DNA of 64,000 nucleotides from Muricea muricata (Eukaryota; Cnidaria; Anthozoa; Malacalcyonacea; Plexauridae). This document shows, in pieces, positions 25,301-35,194 of this stretch. The notes under the pieces were generated by a model. It was not told where the DNA came from, searched no databases, and was given only the letters and a program-made list of their open reading frames with translations. The DNA lies in NCBI GenBank assembly GCA_963855995.1, contig OY979716.1, forward strand, positions 92,945,369 to 93,009,368, in the 5' to 3' direction. How positions within the stretch are numbered: position 1 is the first letter of the stretch; each line of letters begins with the position of its first letter. The position numbers and the translations under genes are program-made.

Positions 25301-28300
25301 GAAAGAAATAGAAGACAGAATGTAAAGAAATGCACGAGAGTAACATGATTTGATTTTTATTATTTAATATGGCATATAAAAACTCATATATAATTCGTAA
25401 GTAAAATCGGAAAGAAATACATCTTTATTCTGCATCCTTATATATTGATAAGGAAACAATTTTCAAAGCCTTTTACATTTATATGATTTTATATGAGTTT
25501 ATTTTCGAAGTTGCTTAAAAAATCATCTCCGTTCTGTATAAGTGTATCGAGATAATCATGCAGAGCACTTGACGTATCTCTATACATAGGTAACTCACAG
25601 CCTGCACTGATTTATCAAACATTACACAATTCCTATTTTATGATGAATAGAACAGTCTTACATCGAATAGCCGTGAATAGAAAACCATAATATGTTTTTT
25701 TCGTCACAGTGAAACTGTATGACTTTCAGAAAACTTTCTGAATAAATTTGTTAATCATTCTAGCATGATAAAAATGCGGCGAACATTATAAAGGATATAT
25801 GTTTGTAACAGTACACACGAAAAAGTAACCTTCATTTTTCCAGGCCGAATTTATGTACCATTGAGTTACTGAACATGAGTGTCGCTTTGAACACATTATA
25901 ATGCCTCCTATTATTGTGGATGTAAATTTTGCACTATCTCAATAAAAAATTTAAAAATGAAAAGTGTCTAGGAAATGGGTTGTTTGTTGCATGCGCATCT
26001 AACATGGCATTGACATTGTTTTACTGTAGGTTTATCGTGTAAAAACGATGATAAGCCATATTACTGAGTTCATGACAGATGATATAACGACAGTTACTCT
26101 CATAAGTTCTTTTTCTCAACTTTCATTATGACCCCCTCCCCCTGTATAATTTTTCCAATTGTCAATAAACTAATTCCTATTATGCAAATTTGCTCTAGTT
26201 AATCGCTGGACATGAAAAGGATTGCCCAAAAGCACAAACTGTTTGTGACTTTAGGCAGTATGGATGCAAATGGACGGTATGCCTATACCTTGATTTTACT
26301 TCCGAATATACACCGCAGTAAAATGCAAGTCTTGTTTTTATCATGATGAGCTCACAATAATATTATACACCCCCTGTTTAGTTTTTTTTTATTTACGTCC
26401 ACTCAATAAGTGTTCCTTGCCATTATGGCCTTACGAAATTTCTGTGCAAGATACATACCACAGATTTTGACCTTCCCAACAAGAATATCTCGACCTTTTA
26501 TTTTATTTTTTGTCCAGTACTTTGTGAATTGGCATTCAAAAAAGTTAGTAAAGCTGCCGATATGTACAAACACTTGCCACCTCGCTAGAAGTTGGACTAT
26601 GCAAAAGGCCAATATTTTTTATTCTTGTTTTACAATAAATTAAATAAACGGCTTTTTACTGCTATAGAGTATTCGAGCCCAACTCCAAAACCACCTCTCC
26701 GACGAAGCTAGCATAAGGGCACATCTATCCATGATAGGCGGATCTCTAACACCGCTAATTCCTGCCAACGGGCAAAAGAACAAAGGAAGTGCATTAAAAC
26801 CTGAAGCTAGAGTTGGTGGCAACGGTAGAGGAGGAAATGGTGCTTCGAGTGGAAATGCCCTTGACGAGTTAAGCCGTCAAAGAAACCGAAATGCAGAAAG
26901 CATTACCACTTTGGAAGCCAAGGTTGAACAAATGGAACGAAAATATCGCGATCTGATAGGTGAGTGCGTTAGATGTGATGGTGGACCTTCCGAGTATTTG
27001 TTCTGAGAGCAGTAGCGAAACCAGCTGGATAATTTGGTCACGTTATGCAAATATTTCCGTCTTTATAGCCATGGGAACGACCAATTTCTAAAGAAATGAA
27101 TAGTAAATATGATTTAAAACACGTATTTTTCGAGTGGCATTCATGTAATGGGAGACTAGGTGACTATTTCTCATGAGGAAACAAAATAAATAAATGTCAT
27201 TCAGAATATGCCTATTTGTATACGGCTTTCTGCTTTTCTTTGGTCACGCGGCTGCAACCGGACAGGCAATGAATTCAGATACATGCCACAGTTTCACCTT
27301 CCCAACAAGAATATCTCGGCATTTTACGTTAGTTTTAGTCCAGTAATTTGTGAATTGGCATTCAATTTATAATACTTATACCGACTATCTCGAGTTAAAA
27401 CTTCTACTATCTTGTACATGACTTTTAAGAAGCTTAATAAGAAGCGTTAAAATATATTGAAGTTTTATCGCCGGTTCCGTTGCTACCTCGTAACTAAGGA
27501 AAACTAAAATTCACCAATCCGGGACGAATGTGACTGAAAGCCGTACACGAGGTAATAAACCTCCTCTTCACGTGTTTCATTTTCGCCTCATTTTCTCTCA
27601 GTACTTGAGCTCTAATTTTTCATCAGACTTTTTATCAAAATTGGAAAGAATCTTTGCATTTCACTGGCAGAAATATATCGCGTTTCTTATATATCTGTCT
27701 AGGTCGTACTGAAAGGCAGCACAGAGAAAATGATGAAAGTATATCTGCTTTGAAGAAGTCGGTTGTCGAATTGGAAGCGCGTATGTGCAACGGTGTATAC
27801 TTGTGGAGGATCAATGATTACTCCCGTCATCTTGACAGAGCACGTGATAATACCGTGACAGAGCTAGACAGTCCACCATTTTACACCAATTTCTATGGTT
27901 ATAAGCTTTGCCTCAGGTATGCTTACTTGAATCCTGTCAATGTATAATAAACTAGGCTAATCGAGGCTCGTTTAAAAGGCCGGTTTTCGGAAACTACAGT
28001 AATATACTGCTAGTACTAACAACGTTTGAAAAATGTGAGGAAATGGCAGATTTTCTAGTATCATAACTACTGAATACAGATGTATTACTTTATATTTAGT
28101 CTAAGACCTGTATAGGAGTTTGTATGCATTTCATTTGCCACAAGTAATCTCAACTGTTTTAGGGTAAAATGACCATGCCGGTCAACATGGCATATGTGCC
28201 AAAACCTGAATCCGGGGCGAAAGTCCTCAAAATGACCCCGCCTTGAAACGGCAGTGTCGACATAGCTCTAACCTCAGACCAATGCGAGCAACAGCATTTC

Positions 28301-31300
28301 TGAAGTGCCTATAGTGTTTAGAAGAGTTGCTTATAGGGGTGGTTATTACAAGCAAAACATTGCCTAACTATAATACTTTCCAAGAAAACCACCACTCAAC
28401 ATGCTAGGTCAGCAGCTAATTATGCATAAAATCGCTGGCAGAAATTAAATTTTCATATTTCCTAAAAAAAATTATTATAACATGAAAAACCATGTTCGAT
28501 TGTATCCAATTCTTGCAGATTTCAATAGGATTGTAATTATCTTGTTGATATACAAGGCACTGTATTTCACTTACCCCCGCAAAAACACGATTTTAGCCAT
28601 ATTTTCCGTCTTGTTCGCTTTTTTATCGCCGAGTAGCCGAAGTCTCATACAATTCTTGTACTTTTCCGTAATCACAGATGACTAAAGAACAATTCAGCCC
28701 AGTTTCGACTTGTTCTGAGACTGTGCCATCTACTTTATCTCCGATTTGGCATCCTCGACAATTAGCCAAAATTGCCGCCATTACGAACTGTTGCCGCTTT
28801 TCTGTCCGATAAATGTGGCTTCTTCGTCTTTGTGTGTATTTATACTATGTAATCCAACAGTACTTTATACTATTGAATTTCTGAAGGTCATTTTGTTAAA
28901 TATGATCAAATTTCAATATAAAAATCCACCCACATAAAATCGAGTCTCTTCGAGCTTCAAAATAATTTGAAAGTCACGCGCCATCGTCACGAAAATTCCT
29001 CGTGGGCGACCATACCGGGGGGAGTGAATATTTTCACGAATGCGTTTGCATGTTTATATTTGCGTATTATTTTGTTTTTAAGCTTTAACTATGCGTTTAT
29101 TTTGAGGGCTATGCCAGTGCAGATACGTACGTTTAAATTTTAAAATCTTAGTGGGCTAATAGTGGCTTTTATTGGCTTAGACGCTTAGTTATTTTATACT
29201 TTGGCATAATAAAAATCGCCCTTTAAATAAAAATGGGGAAATGCGTAAGAATATCTGTCTGATTTTCTTTTACTTGAAGCTTGAAAACAAAACAATACGC
29301 AAATATACCTGAACATAGAATAATATGAAATGTTTACTTGGCTTGCTTTGGATGCTTTGGAAACAAGCAAACGTATTCGTGAAAATATTCACTCCCCCCG
29401 GTATGGTCGCCCACGAGGAATTTTCGTGACGATTGCACGTGACTTTCAAATTATTTTGAAGCTCGAAGAGACTTGATTTTATGTGGGTGGATTTTTATAT
29501 TGAAAATTGATAGAAGTTTACAAAATTACCTTTAGAAATTCAATAGTATAAAGTACTGTTGGATTACTTAATATAAATACACATAAAGACGAAGAAGTCA
29601 CATTTATCGAACACAAAAGCGGCAAGACTTCATAATGGCGGCAATTTTGGCTAATTGTCGAGGATGCAAAATCGAGGATAAAGTAGACAGCACAGTCTCA
29701 GAACAAGTCGAAAATGGGATGAGTTGTTCATTTGTCATCTGTGATTATGGGAAAGTACAAAAATTGTGTGAGACTTCGGCTACTCGGCGATAAAAAAGCG
29801 AACAAGACGGAAAATATGGCTGAAATCGTGTTTTTGCGCGGGGTAAGTGAAATACAATGTCTTGTATATCAACAAAATAGTGTCAATCCTTTTGAAATCT
29901 GTAAGAATTTGATTTAATTGAACATGGTTTTTCATGTTATAGTAATTTTTTTCAGGAATTATGAAAATTTAATTTCTGCCAGCAATTTTAGTGATTTTAT
30001 GCATAATTAGCTGCTGACCTGGCATGTTGAGTGGTGATTTTCTTGGAATATATTATAGTTATGCAATGTTTTGCTTCTAATAACCACCCCTATAAACAAC
30101 CCTTCTAAACATTACAGGGACTTCAGAAAGGCCATTGCTCGCATTGGTCTGAGGTTAGAGTTATGTCGACACTGCAGTTTCAAGGCGGGGTCATTTTGAG
30201 GACTTTCACCCCGGATATGGGTTTTGGCACATATGCCATGTTGACCGGCATGGTCATTTTACCCTAAAACAGTTGAGATTACTTGTGGCAAATGAAATGC
30301 ATACAAACTCCTATACAGGTCCTAGACTAATTACCATGATATTATTCTTTGACCTCTAAACAATAATAATTGCAGGCTTTGGAGCTCATATTTGCAATTT
30401 TCGCATTTTTCATGTGTACTTAGCCACCCTAAAGTTGACGAATTTGAACGTTGAGAACTGCGACCACTGCTCGCGTTTCACTACCATCTCTTATTTGTAC
30501 AAGTAATCATGCATGGCGAGTACAATAGTACGAGTGAAGGTTGGAAATTTTGTGAAAATTGGACGAGCCGCGGGGGCGATTCCGATTTTGCAAAATTTCT
30601 AGAGATCACGAGTACTACTAATCCCAAATTGTACGAGCAACATCACATGATTATTTGTTTATTACTAGCATGACAAAATTACATCCACCACGCACCTCAG
30701 CGTAAAACATTTGTAGTACTTTCTCAAGCTTTTCAGGGGGATAATTCTCGATTTCAGCGTCATACTGTCTCACCAAACCCAGTCTTGCCATACTTTTAAC
30801 GAGTATTTCTTGCTTTTGGTTGTATTTTCGTTGTTTGCTTTTGCTTTTAATGCCTCTAGGTCAACTGAATTTGTATGCAAATACCTTTCCGCGATTTTGG
30901 TTGTTTTAGGAAAATCATTAATTAATTGTATTGCCATACAATTAATGAAATAATTGTACTCTTCTCAACCAATCAGCATCCAGTAATTTTTGTCATGCTA
31001 ATAATAATCTTAATAATGTAATAAAAATAAAATCCATTCGATTAATTACAATCGCTGGGCAAGAAAAGTAGTTACTCATTAAGGATTACAGCACTCTTGG
31101 AGTGCATTATCGGGATTTACAAGCACTCTTGGAGTGCATTATCGGGATTTACAAGCACGAGTTCACGAACAAGAAGCAAGAAATTTAACACTGTGTTAAA
31201 TTTCGAGTTTCTTGTTCGTGAACGAGTGCTTGTAAACCGATAATGCACGAACAAAAAGTGCTGAAAACGTTTTAATATTCAATTTGAGTAAACGTTAAAA

Positions 31301-33339
31301 ACATGTGCATGTTGAGAAACATTTGCCTGGAAAGGTTCAACACCAAAAACGTGTATGATATTAAAATAAAACGAGTTAAAGTTTATCATTTAACAGTTCC
31401 TTGATTGTTCTTTAAATCAATTCAACATATTTGTATTCACAAGAAAATAAAAAAGTGAAGTAAGCCATTTAAGTGCTCCAAGGCAAGAAAACTACATGAC
31501 AAAGCCTCTGCTTCTCGCATCCGTTTAAAAGCATTAAATTTAACTAAAGAACAACCAAAAGCTTACCTTTAATAATAAAAAACTTCATACTGTTGCTCTT
31601 TTAGTTTTTTGATAGTTCTGTTTTCGTCAATCACCAGTATTTTCACAAGAAATGAATAAATATAAGTGCAATTAAGCTTAAGCTATTTGTGTTTCCAGAA
31701 CACAAACCAGGGCCTTTTTTAACTATATACGTGGGGGGGCCAAGGACCCCCCACTCCCTCCTTTGGCCCCCCCCCCACTGATGGATTTTGCCCCCCCCCC
31801 CCCCACTAAGTTGTCATGTTGTTACTTTAATGTTGTCAGCTCCTCGCTGTTAACGATATATTACACAAAAAAACAGTGCGTTGATGAGCGAAAATGTTAA
31901 CTAATAATAACTGATCGTAACATTTTAAAAATATTTTTCATTCAATAAATATAGAAACTATGTCAGCATATCCCACAATTTGCTGGTCCCTTCGGTCATT
32001 ACCAAAAGGTCCTTTATGTACACCGGCCCCCCCACGGGCAATTTCTTGAAAAAGGCCCTGACACAAACAGGATAAGAAAACCGGTTAAACTGCCTGTACT
32101 TTCACACGTTAACACGTTCAGCTTTAACAGAAACATCTCATGTTGTTTTTCTCTTAGCCTTGTAAAACGTTGCCGCCGAAATTAGCTTTACAGTCCTCCC
32201 TCAAGTAAACTTTTAAAAGTCTTAACATTCGGCCATCTTTGCCGTGGAATAAAATTTCATGCACACTATTACTGCACGGCCGTGCGTTGTTGTCGTGTGA
32301 AAGAAACTCACGTGGTACAAGTCGACCAATCAGAACGTTAGTTTACGAAAAATGAATACTAATTAGTTTTATTGAACACATTATTTATGTAGCTCTGTAA
32401 TAGAAAATTTAAAATTTAAATCCAGAAATCACGCCCAGCGATATATTATATGGAAAATAATTGTGCTTGTATATTTCCTGCATTTGAGCAGTATCCGTTC
32501 GGCAGCTGCTGACCAGTCGATTTTACGCTTTCGTAACTGCAAAATGTGTATTTCGTTCTCTTGACAAACAAGCGTTCATCTGATATGCATCTGCCTGTAA
32601 CTTTATCATCCAGTCTCCGATGGACAAATTATATCATTCGCCAATAATGACGGTAGAATTTACACGCGTGTTTATACTTTTGCTGCTACAGTTTGTGAAC
32701 TTGTTTTCTCATGTATATACCTTAAAGGAAAGAAATTTTCACGAAAATCTTTCGAATTTACTGTTTCGTGTTTACAGATTAGTAATATAAAATTTTAAGG
32801 AAAGACGCTGCAGATCGACCGGAAATAAATAATTTTTATACTGTGCTCGTACGCAGAAAAGTATTTTTTCCACTACTATTTAGTTTCTACATTTGGGTTT
32901 GTACTCATGATGCAGTTTGTACTGTCCACATGTTTCTGCTTAAACTGAGTTGCTTAGTGCTTTAATACAACTTCTGAATTGTTCATTTGATGTGATCTGT
33001 CTTTTTAGAATCTATCCAAATGGCGTAAGCACTGGATATGGTACTCACATCTCCTTATTTGTGCACATGATGCAATCAGACTGGGATGACACCCTGGAGT
33101 GGCCATTTTCTGGCAAAATATCCTTATCTATCTTTGACCAAAGTGATGACGGCGAGTACAAACATCACATCAGTGGAACCTTGGTAACCAGTCCAATGCT
33201 TTCGGCATTTTGGAGACCTACAACTCCACGCAATTACACAGGCTATGGATACGAGGAATTTGCCCGCATCGGAACCTTGCAAGATCGGCAATATCTTAAA
33301 AATGACTGCCTCCTTATTCGTGTGCAAGTTTTTCAGTAA
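13662..33339 (+). CDS. TNF receptor-associated factor (TRAF2/3/5-type architecture), nine coding exons
   Basis: TRAF proteins are cytoplasmic adaptors and RING E3 ligases that couple TNF-receptor and Toll/IL-1 signalling to NF-kB and MAP-kinase pathways. Exons: 13662-14029, 14218-14269, 15276-15386, 22934-23095, 23847-23918, 26199-26276, 26668-26959, 27703-27916, 33009-33339. All introns begin GT and end AG, and the joined exons total 1680 nt (559 codons plus stop) in one frame. The RING uses C94, C97, C109, H111, C114, C117, C129, D132. Five TRAF-type zinc fingers follow (ligands C158/C167/H179/C183; C190/C194/H206/C211; C218/C221/H233/C237; C244/C247/H260/C264; C271/C278/H290/H300). A coiled coil covers about 350-400 and a TRAF-C/MATH domain about 407-559. 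Five fingers and this length match TRAF2/3/5 (human TRAF3 is close to 570 residues) rather than TRAF4, but orthology needs a tree. The serine- and glutamate-rich first 90 residues are unusual. Confidence 0.92.
14218..14269 (+). CDS. TRAF exon 2: end of the RING
   Basis: The acceptor is CCCTTGACAG. The 52-nt exon encodes ETNAQTCPIDNQELKQEE, supplying the last ligands C129 and D132 (the TRAF-typical CPxD). The donor is GAG|GTATAT, phase 0. It is too short to show as an open reading frame. Confidence 0.9.
15276..15386 (+). CDS. TRAF exon 3: linker and first zinc finger
   Basis: 111 nt between AATTATAG and GAG|GTAAAT. It encodes DNFAKREISQFKVKC, the conserved TRAF linker after the RING, and CPWTGTLQSIE, the first part of zinc finger 1. 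Both ends are phase 0. Confidence 0.9.
15899..16127. repeat. 46-bp minisatellite in TRAF intron 3
   Basis: A unit beginning GTCCAAGGGGTAGTAGATCC repeats at 15944, 15990, 16036 and 16082, nearly identical at a 46-base period. A degenerate earlier unit starts near 15899. Confidence 0.93.
16285..16343. repeat. (AAT)n microsatellite
   Basis: About 20 AAT units with one interruption (AGT). It produces a spurious poly-isoleucine frame on the plus strand and a poly-tyrosine frame on the minus strand. Confidence 0.97.
16440..19600. other. Unassigned part of TRAF intron 3
   Basis: Short frames only. One at 19100-19351 (KLGDIGSLTKLKLNIKKMN) is slightly less repetitive than its neighbours but I do not recognise it. 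It could be older LINE-derived sequence. Confidence 0.35.
19607..22449 (+). pseudogene. Dead non-LTR retrotransposon (CR1/L2-like LINE), sense to TRAF
   Basis: In order: a coiled-coil-like start (IQSEIKRLSDVIRKQGEEFV, 19607 on); an AP-endonuclease fragment at 20310-20525 (ILFLNARSI, then NGRVNKRGGGVAVFIND); and reverse transcriptase pieces from about 21,500, including KAFDLVHHNKLLETF and GWLASYLQGSSQC near 21,700-21,820. The carboxy part contains YKLLGMWLDDDLIW and IRSVLEY near 21,990-22,170, then KRAIRIIYPGRDEHH. Many stops and frame changes are present. The stretch that should carry the catalytic YxDD between about 21,850 and 21,890 is missing, so the copy cannot be active. Confidence 0.82.
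22934..23095 (+). CDS. TRAF exon 4: zinc fingers 1 to 3
   Basis: 162 nt between TTTTTCTAG and AAG|GTATAT. It encodes GHLKTCEFVEVPCPKGC onward, with the Cys/His spacing of TRAF zinc fingers; the last part (VTCTHCQTEVQHKNYK) opens finger 3. The preceding intron (7.5 kb) holds a minisatellite and a dead LINE. Confidence 0.92.
23847..23918 (+). CDS. TRAF exon 5: zinc fingers 3 to 4
   Basis: 72 nt between TGTTTTAG and AAG|GTATTT, encoding DHLGKCQKVSVSCPNCNKKM. It completes finger 3 and starts finger 4. Phase 0 at both ends. Confidence 0.9.
24600..24945 (+). mobile_element. tRNA-derived SINE, tandem arrangement, TRAF intron 5
   Basis: A tRNA-like head lies at about 24,813-24,885: A-box-like TAGCTTAATGGGTGGAGC and B-box-like GAGTTCGAGTCC. 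It is followed by a tail ending CTCTGCAGTGTCAGATTAAT. The same B-box-plus-tail segment also lies upstream at about 24,610-24,685, so the internal body is flanked by direct copies about 250 bp apart. The same family is at 51.6-52.0 kb. Confidence 0.8.
26199..26276 (+). CDS. TRAF exon 6: zinc fingers 4 to 5
   Basis: 78 nt between TTGCTCTAG and ACG|GTATGC, encoding LIAGHEKDCPKAQTVCDF followed by RQYGCKWT. The C-x(6)-YGC pattern is the hallmark of the last finger of TRAF2/3/5. Confidence 0.9.
26451..26545. repeat. Direct repeat copy 1 (TRAF intron 6)
   Basis: Contains CTTCCCAACAAGAATATCTC and GTGAATTGGCATTCAA. A diverged direct copy lies at 27,282-27,367 in intron 7, about 830 bp downstream, so the pair flanks exon 7. 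Confidence 0.75.
26668..26959 (+). CDS. TRAF exon 7: end of finger 5, spacer and coiled coil
   Basis: 292 nt between CTGCTATAG and ATAG|GTGAGT, phase 1 at the end. It starts SIRAQLQNHLSDEASIRAHL (finger 5 His ligands). A glycine/asparagine-rich spacer follows, then heptad-like LDELSRQRNRNAESITTLEA, the coiled coil expected before the TRAF-C domain. Confidence 0.88.
27282..27367. repeat. Direct repeat copy 2 (TRAF intron 7)
   Basis: Diverged copy of 26,451-26,545 in the same orientation. Confidence 0.75.
27703..27916 (+). CDS. TRAF exon 8: coiled coil and start of the MATH domain
   Basis: 214 nt between ATCTGTCTAG and CAG|GTATGC, phase 1 in, phase 2 out. The coiled coil continues (ENDESISALKKSVVELEA). 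The MATH domain opens at CNGVYLWRINDYSRHL, the canonical TRAF-C entry, and runs to FYTNFYGYKLCLR. Confidence 0.92.
28096..30330. mobile_element. 2.2-kb palindromic non-autonomous P-like element in TRAF intron 8
   Basis: The left arm (28,096-29,093) and right arm (29,275-30,330) are nearly perfect reverse complements of about 1 kb, separated by about 180 bp. The outer ends, TTAGTCTARGACCTG, match the left end of the transposon at 4172. Homology to its arm continues for some 350 bp (the CTCAACTGTTTTAGGGTAA and GGGGTGGT blocks). There is no transposase, so it would depend on an enzyme supplied in trans. I could not find a matching 8-bp target duplication (flanks CTTTATAT and TTACCATG). Confidence 0.9.
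30331..31079. other. Unassigned intron 8 sequence
   Basis: No gene seen. An ATTAATTGTATTGCCATACAATTAAT palindrome lies near 30,913-30,946 region; otherwise nothing distinctive. Confidence 0.35.
31090..31248. repeat. Tandem 32-bp duplication and hairpin
   Basis: GCACTCTTGGAGTGCATTAT begins at 31,090 and again at 31,122. The second unit starts a hairpin (31,133-31,248) whose arms include CACGAACAAGAA/TTCTTGTTCGTG, with a centre near 31,192. Confidence 0.85.
31708..32060. mobile_element. hAT-type MITE with 8-bp target duplication (TRAF intron 8)
   Basis: It starts CAGGGCCTTTTT and ends AAAAAGGCCCTG. The flanks are the exact 8-base direct repeat ACACAAAC (31,700-31,707 and 32,061-32,068). An 8-bp duplication with CAG-type ends is diagnostic of the hAT superfamily. 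The interior has long C runs. Confidence 0.9.
33009..33339 (+). CDS. TRAF exon 9: rest of the MATH/TRAF-C domain
   Basis: The acceptor is CTGTCTTTTTAG. The exon begins RIYPNGVSTGYGTHISLF and contains DDTLEWPFSGKISLSIFD and FARIGTLQDRQYLKNDCLLI, standard TRAF-C motifs, ending VQVFQ and a TAA. I could not assign a convincing polyadenylation signal. Confidence 0.93.
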
Positions 33340-33834
33340 AGCACATCAATTGATTAGTGTAGCAGCTGGCGGAGACTGTCTTGTTAGTCATATATCGTAT
33401 TACTTATATATGATAGGTTCATTATAGGGACAACGAAATACCGCTGTAGGTATGATAAACAATATATATATACTCTAAAGTTAACTCATCTTTTATGAAG
33501 AGACAATCTTCTTAATATTATTATTATGTTTGCATGTAACGTGAAACTATACCACTGGAGACTTGCATGAGAATGCAAATACCTTGCGCCTACGCGATGA
33601 TGTAATCCAACACGCTGTGGCTAGCGATTGGTTCTTAATGGAATTTGCTTGGTCACACAGTATTGCCCAGCATTACCTCATAACATAGTTATAGAAAATT
33701 AGGTCATAAGTTGGTGCAACGGTTAGTATAAAAGCCGGTGCACTCTTATGCATTATTCATAAGCGACTAAGCGAGTGAACGGTGACGTGATTTGTGAACT
33801 TTTATTTTAATACAATTTTAAAACTTATTGCGTG
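33340..33834. other. Region downstream of TRAF stop
   Basis: Probable 3' UTR followed by intergenic DNA. I see no gene and no certain polyadenylation signal before the MITE. Confidence 0.4.
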
Positions 33835-33842
33835 TGATTTAG

Positions 33843-34045
33843 CACTGGCGGATCCAGGGTAAGTCAAAATAAATTATAGCAGCTCAATTTTAAATTCAAA
33901 TTAACTTTATAACAATGTCATAGGTTATGAATTTCAAAAGAATAAAATCTAACCAATGAAGTTGCTTTGCAGGTATTTTAAAATGTAAAAATATCCTAGA
34001 ATGAGCTGTGGTAATTTATTTTGACTTACGCTAGATCCGCCACTG
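33843..34045. mobile_element. hAT-type MITE, 203 bp, 8-bp target duplication
   Basis: The ends CACTGGCGGATC and GATCCGCCACTG are inverted with one mismatch; the inverted similarity extends over about 34 bp (GTAAGTCAAAATAAATTA). The flanks are the exact direct repeat TGATTTAG at 33,835-33,842 and 34,046-34,053. Confidence 0.94.
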
Positions 34046-34147
34046 TGATTTAGTGATTTGTTGGGCGAACAAAAAGGGAGGCAATCCCCAACACAGCCAA
34101 GGCGCGTTAAATCTAGGTTGATTAAATGTGTCTGTAAGTGTCACCGT

Positions 34148-34350
34148 GGTATTTCTTATTAAAAAAATATTTTCTTAATTTAAGAAACAAAATTCTCAAA
34201 ATAAGAAAATAATTTTCTTCATGAGAAAAAATATTCTTGAAATAAGAAATATTCGATTTTGAAAAAATTATTTTCTTAAAATAAGAAAAAGTTTTCTTAG
34301 TCTATTGAACCAAGAAAGTTTTTTCTCAACTCAAGAATTTTTTTTCCTTA
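34148..34350. repeat. Cluster of TTTTCTTA..TAAGAAAA palindromes
   Basis: Six or more imperfect inverted units of the type TTTTCTTAAAATAAGAAAA with variable spacing. A second cluster of the same motif is at 53,505-53,725. Confidence 0.8.
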
Positions 34351-35194
34351 AATTATAATCATTCTGAAATCACGAAATATGAGCAACAATTATAAATGCA
34401 TGATAATTATAAACGGATTAAGTTATATTTCCAAACAATTAAGCGCTAACTGACCTCAGGCCTGAAATAGTCTATCAAAAAACGTTTAATTTTTGTTAAG
34501 ATATGTTATATAAACAAATTTGCAGTTAGACTCTGAATGACATTCAGTATCTGTTCTATTTTAAAATGAACCGCTTGCTTCTCAATGACTTTAATGTAAT
34601 TAAGTTACTAATATTTAGATATATCAATGGTAGTTTTTATGTCTAACACTGCAGTGCATTAATGAAAAAGTTTGTTAGCTATTACACTGTAGGAACTACA
34701 GTAGTTGTGTACCAGTAAACTTTGCCAGTGAGCTTTAACATTTAATATGCTACACAGCCCCCCCCCCCACCCTGTGGGTCAGGTGTGAGAATTTAGAAAA
34801 AGAGCCACAGTGCCGAAACAAAATACCCCTAGGTTTATTAACCTTACCCCTCAGAACAGATCAAATGAAACTGGCAATCATAACCCCTAGAAAATGCTTC
34901 TGAGCAACTCATCATACCTTGATTATATCATGTGTTAGCAGATTGTTCATAGTTAAGTCATTTAGTTCTGGCAAAAAGACACATTAATATCAGAAATCAG
35001 AGTAGAGAAAATTACTCCGAGTTTCACGCTATAAAGCGAACGTCAGGCAACTGACAGATCTGTTGAAGCTACTCTCTATTTATAGTTTGATACTAGGTAT
35101 CGCGTTACATGTCTACACTTGGTAAATAGTTCGGTTCGTTTGTTCAGTAAGGCATTATCTTTGTTTTTCATGACGGCCAGTTTTTCCTCAAGGC
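34351..35194. other. Unassigned
   Basis: No gene seen. A C homopolymer run (about 34,757-34,770) is the only notable feature. The last part may be 3' sequence of the adjacent Penelope-like fragment. Confidence 0.35.

Noticed and set aside
29732-29917. Alternative first exon of TRAF spliced from the palindrome arm to exon 9
   Set aside because: The outward ATG and donor exist, but the donor leaves phase 0 while exon 9 needs phase 2, so it would not read the MATH frame.
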